A stretch of DNA of 64,000 nucleotides from Oscarella lobularis (taxonomy: Eukaryota; Porifera; Homoscleromorpha; Homosclerophorida; Oscarellidae): assembly GCF_947507565.1 (NCBI RefSeq), contig NC_089182.1, forward strand, positions 620,001 through 684,000, given 5' to 3'. Position numbers and translations under genes: made by a program. The notes beneath the pieces are model-generated. The model ran no database searches, was not told the origin of the DNA, and saw only the letters and a program-made list of their open reading frames with translations. Each line of letters opens with the position of its first letter. Within the stretch, counting starts at the first letter, position 1. Of this stretch, positions 57,201-64,000 are shown piece after piece.

Positions 57201-60200
57201 TTTGCTTGGCGTTGTCGGTGTTGGCTAACACGAGTGGCGAGGCGAAGCGATTTCTCGATGACGGTGGATTGCGGACGTTTTCCGAGCTTCTCGGCACGGA
57301 CGAGCCGCTTACTTGCTACATGTCGTCTCGGTGAGGATAGGGAGAGACTAGAGAGTTTTTTCCGAACGTCTTTCTTTGCAGAGGCATTGGATTTTTGGCG
57401 CGCGAGGAGAGCTTGGCCAAGCCTATATGCGACGCTGGTTTGGTAAGTTGGGGGCCTGTAAGTAGTTTTAAAAAGTTTGAAGTAAAAAAAAATAAGCGAG
57501 AAAAAAGTCGACCCTGCCAGGATTCGAACCTGGAATCTCCTGATCCGTAGTCAGGCGCGTTGTCCATTGCGCTACAGGGCCCATCTGAAGGCGGGGTGAT
57601 TTCCCCTGCTTATATAGCGATAGATGGCGACATCGTTCGTCTTTATTGTAGGTCGACCAAATAATTGCACAGTTGCTCGCAACCGGATCTCCATCGCAGA
57701 GCGATTTTGCGTGTTGGGCGCTGAAAGCAATTCTCGAGTACAAGATCGCACGCGTCGAGGCAAGGCGGTAAGGCAAAAAGAGCGCAGCTAGGCCTGAGTA
57801 CAATCTTTCTGTTCAGAAATCCTAAATTTCTGGACTCCTTACTTCATCTAATTGAAAACGGCTCAGGTTATTGTCGGGACCGCTGTAGCGAGATAATTGT
57901 AAGCTACAAACATATTCAGATTTTAGATACATGTATGATTGATTGTTTTAGCTGGAATTGGGACGCGAAGAAGATGCTGCTACTGCGATGGGAAAGAAAA
58001 TGATCAAACCGCTATTAGATCTACTACGAGAAAGGCAAGTGTTTATAGTTACTGTCTCTTTGAAGTCATTTTTTTCTTTCTTGCAGCGATCAAGAATTGC
58101 AGCAGCGAATTCTTCTCTGTTTATCGAATTTAGCGAAAAATTGCACGAAAAATCAGGAAATGCTGTTTCGTGAAGGAGGCGAGTATCTCTTCCAGCTAGC
58201 ATCAAGGTAAGAAGAACACACGAGGGGAGGACATACATCGCAATGTTCCGCCTCCACAGGACAGAAACAGTCCAAGAGCAAGTCTTACTAGCTCTATGGT
58301 ACATGTGCGCAAATAACAAAAGCATTCAGGTAGCAGCAGCAGCAAGTCACAAAAAAACTCGCAAAAAAAATTATTTTTATTATTTCATCAGACCTTGTTT
58401 CGACAGCAGGGAGGCATCGAAGTCTTGTGCTCTCTTATGGCCAAATTCAGCTGCCAGCGACAAAAAGAAATAGTCAATAAACTAACGGACGACTTGCCTT
58501 TGCCAACGAATACCCCCATAACGATCCACGTCGCCCAGCGCGTGCTGGACGTCCTCTGCAATTTTCTCAACGGCGGCTCGAGCAAAGTGGCCTTTCTTCG
58601 CAACACGACGACATCAACGACGACGGAGTCCCACTCCAAATCGATTCCCGATCTCGTCGACGACTTGTATCACTGCCGGATTCCCGTCGAGGATTTCGAA
58701 GCCTTGCGCGGCGTGCCGCTCCTGCTGTCGCTCATGAACGACGACGACAAGGACGTTCGCATGTTCGCGATTTACGCGCTGACGCTCTTGGCCGAGAACG
58801 AGACGACCCAATCGTTCGTCGTCAAGTGCTCGCTCTATCCGCACTTGTTTCGCATCTGGTTGACGGAGAACGGGACGAAGGAGACGGCGACGGCGGAGGA
58901 GGACGATTTAGCCGAACGATTTGTGGCGAGAGCGGTAGCGATGAAGAGAACGGATCACGAAATCGGAAACGTCGCTTACGTCGTGAGACATCTTTTGAAG
59001 GTAAGACACACACACACCACCAACGTAGAGTTTGGAAATCATTAGGAAGTGTCTATTATATTAATCCTCGATCTCTAAAGGATCTTATTATAACTCTCTT
59101 AGGACGATCCTAATTTCGAGACGATCATCGAATCGGTCGGCTTTTCTCGCTGCGTCAACGCGCTCGTCGATCTTTTTCGCTCGAAGCGCTCGCTCTACGC
59201 CAAACGCCATTCCGTTCTCACCTACACGGCAATGATGTCGACGAGCGCTCGCCTGCGCGACGCCTTCTGCGCGGCGGCGCCGTCCGCCGTTCGATCTGTC
59301 GTTGACATGCTCTTCGCCGAGCACGACAATTACGAAAATCTCGCCAACGCCTGTTCGGAGATGTTCTGCAAAACGATCAAAATCGACTCGACGCTTTTCG
59401 CGCCCGTCGTCAAGACGACGCTCGTGCCGATTCTCGCCGAGAAGCTATCGAATCATCAAGACGATTTGACGATGATGCGAAAGATCGTCGCGTTCGTCGG
59501 CAAACTCGTCGGCAACGAATCGATGGGACGCGTTTTGGCCGAAAGCGATTTGTACGCGGCGTGCGTCGACGGATTTCACTCGTCGTCGTCGTCGCTCGCC
59601 TGTCTCTATCTATCCGGCGCCCAGGAGTTGACGAAACGAGCCGAATTTCGCGAGACGATGACGTCGAAGCGAAATCTCGCGTCGATTTGGACGCTCGTCG
59701 ATTCGCAAATCGCGACGACGATTGGTAACGCTCGCGCGACGGTCGTCGTCTATCCGGGCCGTATGGACGAGTTGGAGACGAAAGTGCCGGCCGTCTTGGC
59801 GACGAAACTTCTCGAGACGCTCGTCCGAAAGTGGGATCGAGCGACGGCGGACGCGCTCTGCGAATTGAACGTGCCGCACGCCATCGTTCGCTGGGCGTCG
59901 CCGAGCGTCGGCGAAAACGACGACGCCGTCGACGACTACAACGAATCGGGTCTCGTCGTCTCGCCCGTTGCGCTCGTTCTGTGGAAAGCGCTCGGCGATC
60001 TGCTTCGATCCGTCGTGAAAACGTGCGGCGGATCGATCGTCAATCGGCGCGCCTTTCACTTCGACGACTTGGATCACCTGAAAGCGACGATCGTCGATAT
60101 TCGTCGACGATCGGTCGTCGCGCGCGAAGCGTCCGCCTGTCACGCGCTCTCCGTTCTCAGCGGTCTTCTACTCTGTCCCAAATGGACGTCCGAATTTCTC

Positions 60201-62184
60201 GCCTGCGACGCGGCGTCCAATCGAATCGACATCGTCGTTTCGCACGCACTCGCTACGACGAAGACGACGGCGATAGGCGAATGTCGCATGCGAACGGCCG
60301 ATCGCGAGTTTGCCGCGATGACGGCACGTCGCTGTCTGGAATCGCTCTGCGCGTCAAAAATCGGTCGTCAATTCGTCGTCGCTGCTACTCGTCGTCGTCG
60401 TCATGACAACGACAACGACGACGTCGATCGTCTGATAAGCGTCTGCGCGCCGTTTAGCGACGAATTGAAGTGTGCCGTCGGAGCCGGCGGCTTATTGGCC
60501 AAGGCGGCGGTCAAAGCGCTCTTGGACGGCGACGACGGCGAGCGACGCGAGGCGACAGTGAAATTAGTCGAATCGTTGATTCTCTTCGCTGACGTTGGAA
60601 TCGACGTCGTCGACGAGATGCGCGAGGCGTGGATGAAGCCGGTTCCGTTTGACGACGACGACAACGACGAAGGCGCAAGTCCTCTCTTTTCCAAAGAGAT
60701 CACCGAACGCGTTAGAATTCGTCTCGGCGGTGGCTCAGAAAGGCGTAGTTTTACGGCGTTGGATGCCATCGTGGCGTTGCTCGATCGACGCGATTTTGAC
60801 GAGATGCCGATTGGGGAACAGGATGCCGTCAAGGAGGCGGCCGATAATAAGAAGGAAAGATCGGGCGGGGACAGTGCGAACGCGAAGCCGGCGTCGCCGT
60901 GGAAAATGCGTTCGTTCGTCTTTCAGATTCTCGCTCATTTGTTGAAGAAGCGGAAGGACGAGACGACAACGACGACAACTACGACGACGACTACTAAGAC
61001 GACGACGACGACGACGACGGGTGGCGTCGATAAAGAGAAGCGAAAAAAGAGTGATGCAAAAAAGGCGGCGAGTCCGAGCGGAAGCGGCGACGGCGACGAC
61101 GGCGACGTGAAGCCGAAAATCAATTACAGTCCCGGTCAAGACGCCGACGCGGAAGAACGCGGCGGTGGCGGCGACAAAGCGACGTGTATCGGATTGGTCG
61201 CTTTGGAGTATTTGCCGTCGTCATCGTCATCATCGTCAAAGCAAATGATTCTGGATAAGGATTCTGGAGTAGAGATCGATACGGGTATCAGTGACGGCGG
61301 CGGTGTGCAATCCGACGTAGATGGGAGTTTGAAGAACGAATCCAATCGTTTATCATCCAAATGCGATAACTCATCGTCGTCGAATAGTCGCGACACGAGC
61401 GACGGCGACAGGACGTCCAAGGGTCTCGTCGTCGTTGGCGGCGGCGGCGGGATTGGTAACGACGACGACGACGATGACGACGCTTCGATGCGAGAGGACT
61501 TCAAAGAGGCGACTGTGCGATATTTGAAGGGTCTGCTCGATTTCGCTTCGGAGCCGCCGCCGTCGTTGAAGACGCTCTACGCGACGAGCGTCGTCGAAGC
61601 GATATGCAATCCGTCGAATCGCGCCGACACGCTCATGAAAGAGGCGCTCGTCGGTTCGGGTTGGCTCGACGCGGCGCGAGAGATCGCGCGGTACTACGAC
61701 GAGAATTTCGCCGTTCTCGAACTCGAGCCGGAGACGGTGGTGAAAAAGGCGGCCATCGTTCGAGCAGAACGCGAGAAAGGAGAAAGAAAATCGAAAGAGG
61801 AGGAGGAGGAGCAGGAGGAGGAGCAGGAGGACGTGGCGGATCGCGACGACGACGGCGACAATGCGGTGGCGACAGTGGAAAGCAACGCTGGAGACAAAGA
61901 CGACGACAAGAACGATGACGACGGCAACGATGACGACGTCGACGAAGACGATGATGACAAAGACAACGACGATGACGACGACGATGACGATGACGACGAC
62001 GACGAGGGCGTCGTTGTCGCCGTGAATAAGCCGTTGCATTCTCTGCTCAAAGTGACGGAAAATGAACCGTCGTTCGGCCTTAAGAAAGGATTGGCTCAAA
62101 TTGCTTTTGGATTTACGAGTGTCGCCAGTTCGCTTGCTGCCGGCGGCGTGTGGACGTTTCGAAAAACGATCGAGGCTCCGGTTC

Positions 62185-62240
<56 letters not shown>

Positions 62241-64000
62241 AGCGATGACGACGGCGATGACGACGACGCGAAGCTGAAGCGGGATGACGATCTAGTCGTC
62301 GAAACGAAAGAAGAAGAAGGAGAAGGAGAAGAAGAAAAAGACGACGAAGAAAAGGAGGAATCGTCTTCCTCCTCATCATCGTTTTTGCCCGAAGAAGACG
62401 TTCAGCTTCACCGGCGAATTCTACGAAATTGTCTCGATTCGCTCGTCGAATTGGCGCACGTGTCGAGCCTACGTCAGTCGTTCTGGACGGCGTCGCTGCC
62501 CGAACAGCTCCAGCGTCTCACCGCTCGTCTCGTCGACTGCATTCGTCGTCCGAATCGCGCCGAAGCGCTCGACGCCGAAGACGCTCTCGCGTGCGACGAC
62601 GACAACGACGACGAGGAGGACGACAAGACGAAACATCCGACAACGAAATCGATGCGATCCGCGTATCTCGTCGACATATCGAGCGTATTCTGGGATCTGT
62701 CGGCGGGCGGCCTGAAAGCCGGACGCGAATTGAACGAGCAGGACGTTCTGCCGCTTCTCCTCGACCTCATCGACGTCGGCGACGACTACGTTCGAAAAGC
62801 CGGCGCGGCGACGCTCGTCAACACGAGCATCAACAACTTCGAATTCGGTCAGCGCTGTCGTCGTCACGTCGGCTTTCTCGATCGCATTCTCGACGCGTGG
62901 CGACGCAGCGTTCAAGCGGAAGCGCTCAATAAGAAAATCGCCTGGACGCTGAATCGAATCGGCTGGGACTACTATCCCTATTGCACGCGCGTCGCTCTGT
63001 ACGGCGGACTCGACGCCGTGCTACGACTCACGTCGACGAGTCAAGTAATCGAGGACGAAATGCTCGCCGATATACTCGACACGACGCACATGATGCTTTG
63101 GATTCCGCACTGGTCGTGCCGTCTCACGCGAAAGACGTACGGACGATCGACGTCGGTAGAAATTGCTTCGCTGCCGTCGCCGCCTTCGAACGACGACAGC
63201 GACGCGTATTCGGACGAGGCGATAGCGACGCTCAGCGCTTTGCAGTTGAAAACCGTACTTCGTCTTCTCGAACTCGTCGACGAGCCGCTTCACGTATCGG
63301 CGCGTCAGTCGCTGCTTCACATCCTCTGTCTGATGGGAATTCGCGAGCGGACGGTCGCGAGCGTCTTCGTCGATCGTTTCGTCGCCCATCCCGTGCGACA
63401 CACGCTCGTCGATATCGTTCACGCCGGCTTTCTTCGTCTCGTTCCCTATCTAATGGGCTTGGCGACCGATTTCGATCGGGTCGACTTCGTCGCGCGTCAC
63501 TTGTCGCCGTTTCGGGCGAGTCTTCATCCCGACGTGCCGATTACGAGTCGAGTCGTGCGCGTGCTGATCGTTCTGACGAATCACTGCGCGTGGATGAGCG
63601 AGGAGTTGGTTCGAAGCGGCTGCTTCGATTTGATGACGAAACATCTCAACGTCATATCGGTCGACAACGTCGCCGATTACGCGCAAATCGTCGCCATGGT
63701 GCTCGGGCAGCACGAATTGAGTCTGCCCGTTTTCGTCGAGAACGTTCAAATGGAGTTTCTCGAGAAAATGCTCGGCGACGAGGACGTGGAGAAGAAGTGC
63801 AGCGCAGTCAAACGTAGGGGAAGAAAAAAATAGTCGTCTCTGTCTAATAATTTTTCTCTATGCAGTTCTTTCTGCCATGAGCGCGCGATCGGACGAGGCT
63901 CTCGCCCTGATGCGTCGCACGGGAGTCAGTGCCATGTTTGACGTCATCAGCAACGACGACGATTTGCGACACAAATATTTGGCGTGTAACGCCGTTCTCT
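54240..64000 (+). CDS. BC-box/LRR/armadillo protein, ZYG11/ZER1-like layout, very large, 3' truncated
   Basis: The ATG at 54240 is followed by SLVALCLAQA, a BC-box-like helix (S/T-L-x3-C-x3-hydrophobic), then leucine-rich repeats to about 55800 ('LQGVRVLDLWNCRLSS', 'LELLEELYLIHCHELKGVEAL', 'RFLDVSFTYLSSSGLCLML'). After a 200-N gap, many small exons encode armadillo/HEAT-like helices (for example ICLALSVLANTSGEAKRFL, 'QQRILLCLSNLAKNC', 'VQEQVLLALWYMCANNKSI'). One uninterrupted exon then runs from about 59103 to 63814 with more helical repeats, two long acidic low-complexity inserts, and a final clear repeat block ('NKKIAWTLNRIGWDYYPY'), and splices onward at the right edge. BC-box/LRR/ARM order is that of CRL2 substrate receptors ZYG11B/ZER1 (about 750 residues), but this protein exceeds 2,500. 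One gene or two joined across the gap cannot be fully decided. Confidence 0.65.
55961..56160. other. Assembly gap (200 N)
   Basis: An exact 200-base run of N lies in an intron or missing-exon region between the LRR and armadillo parts of the last gene. Any exon here is lost. Confidence 1.
57501..57506 (-). terminator. Pol III terminator of the tRNA
   Basis: TTTTTT on the minus strand starts two bases after the tRNA 3' end. Confidence 0.8.
57509..57581 (-). tRNA. tRNA-Arg (ACG anticodon)
   Basis: 73 nt on the minus strand. The acceptor stem GGCCCTG pairs with CAGGGTC (one G-U), the discriminator is G, the anticodon stem CCTGA/TCAGG encloses loop CTACGGA with anticodon ACG, and the T arm CCAGG-TTCGAAT-CCTGG is perfect. 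B box GGTTCGAATCC matches consensus, and the A-box region is TAGCGCAATGG. There is no tRNA intron. It lies antisense within an intron of the armadillo gene (exons ending ICDAGL and starting VDQIIAQ). Confidence 0.95.
61890..62006 (+). repeat. Acidic low-complexity (GAC/GAT)n coding tract 1
   Basis: Almost only Asp codons (GAC/GAT) with a few Glu, Lys and Asn, in the long exon of the armadillo gene. The antisense frame is an artefactual poly-Ser/Val open frame. Confidence 0.8.
62187..62240 (+). repeat. Perfect (GAC)18 coding microsatellite
   Basis: Eighteen consecutive GAC codons in the armadillo gene, followed by an acidic, Ser-rich segment to about 62400. It interrupts two helical-repeat blocks. 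Confidence 0.9.

Noticed and set aside
60735-62379. Antisense poly-Ser, poly-Val and poly-Arg frames in the armadillo gene
   Set aside because: They are reverse-complement translations of the GAC/GAT triplet runs.

Overview
The window is eukaryotic and almost certainly from an early-branching animal. Genes are spliced with very short GT-AG introns, many of them 43-60 nt, and lie packed on both strands with AATAAA poly(A) signals close to or overlapping stop codons. The gene set is metazoan: HD-PTP/PTPN23, prohibitin, MCFD2, ANKIB1, C19orf12, MGAT5, an axonemal dynein heavy chain of the DNAH7 type, a Frizzled-CRD protein and a set of TGF-beta-like cystine-knot ligands. A sponge, perhaps a homoscleromorph, fits the compact introns and the gene content, but this is inference and no species marker was identified.

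Layout. Positions 1-5729 (-): secreted Frizzled-CRD plus tandem lamin-tail-like (LTD) repeat protein, built from duplicated ~1.75 kb exons and cut by the left edge. 5878-7496 (-): MFS transporter. 8176-15298 (+): HD-PTP/PTPN23 homologue (Bro1, V domain, phosphatase-like domain, coiled coil and Pro/Gln tail) whose phosphatase signature has lost its cysteine. 15509-21342: six intronless genes for small secreted TGF-beta-like cystine-knot proteins, orientation - - + + + -, with a decayed duplicate between the third and fourth. 21765-23176 (-): prohibitin-1. 23229-24308 (+): unrecognised basic coiled-coil protein. 24334-24994 (-): MCFD2-like EF-hand protein. 25139-27670 (+): DegT/DnrJ-type PLP aminotransferase. 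27938-32461 (+): ANKIB1-type RBR ubiquitin ligase. 32834-33840 (+): small ankyrin-like protein. 33979-34383 (-): C19orf12. 34450-37855 (+): MGAT5. 38105-53955 (+): DNAH7-like dynein heavy chain. 54240 to beyond the right edge (+): BC-box/LRR/armadillo protein with the layout of ZYG11/ZER1 but far larger and with long acidic insertions; it contains a 200-N assembly gap and an intronic antisense tRNA-Arg(ACG).

The genes do not form one pathway. Most are ordinary animal housekeeping, trafficking, glycosylation and ciliary genes. The exceptional region is the 15.5-21.3 kb ligand cluster: six divergent members of one cystine-knot family, each with C-x-G-x-C and terminal C-x-C, most with little or no prodomain, single-exon in an otherwise intron-rich neighbourhood, with traces of recent local duplication and inversion. 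Several neighbours are head-to-head with 52-145 bp between start codons, suggesting shared promoters.

Gene models were spliced by eye from reading frame, intron phase and GT-AG sites. Spans are given as outer CDS limits; internal exon boundaries are quoted only where traced.
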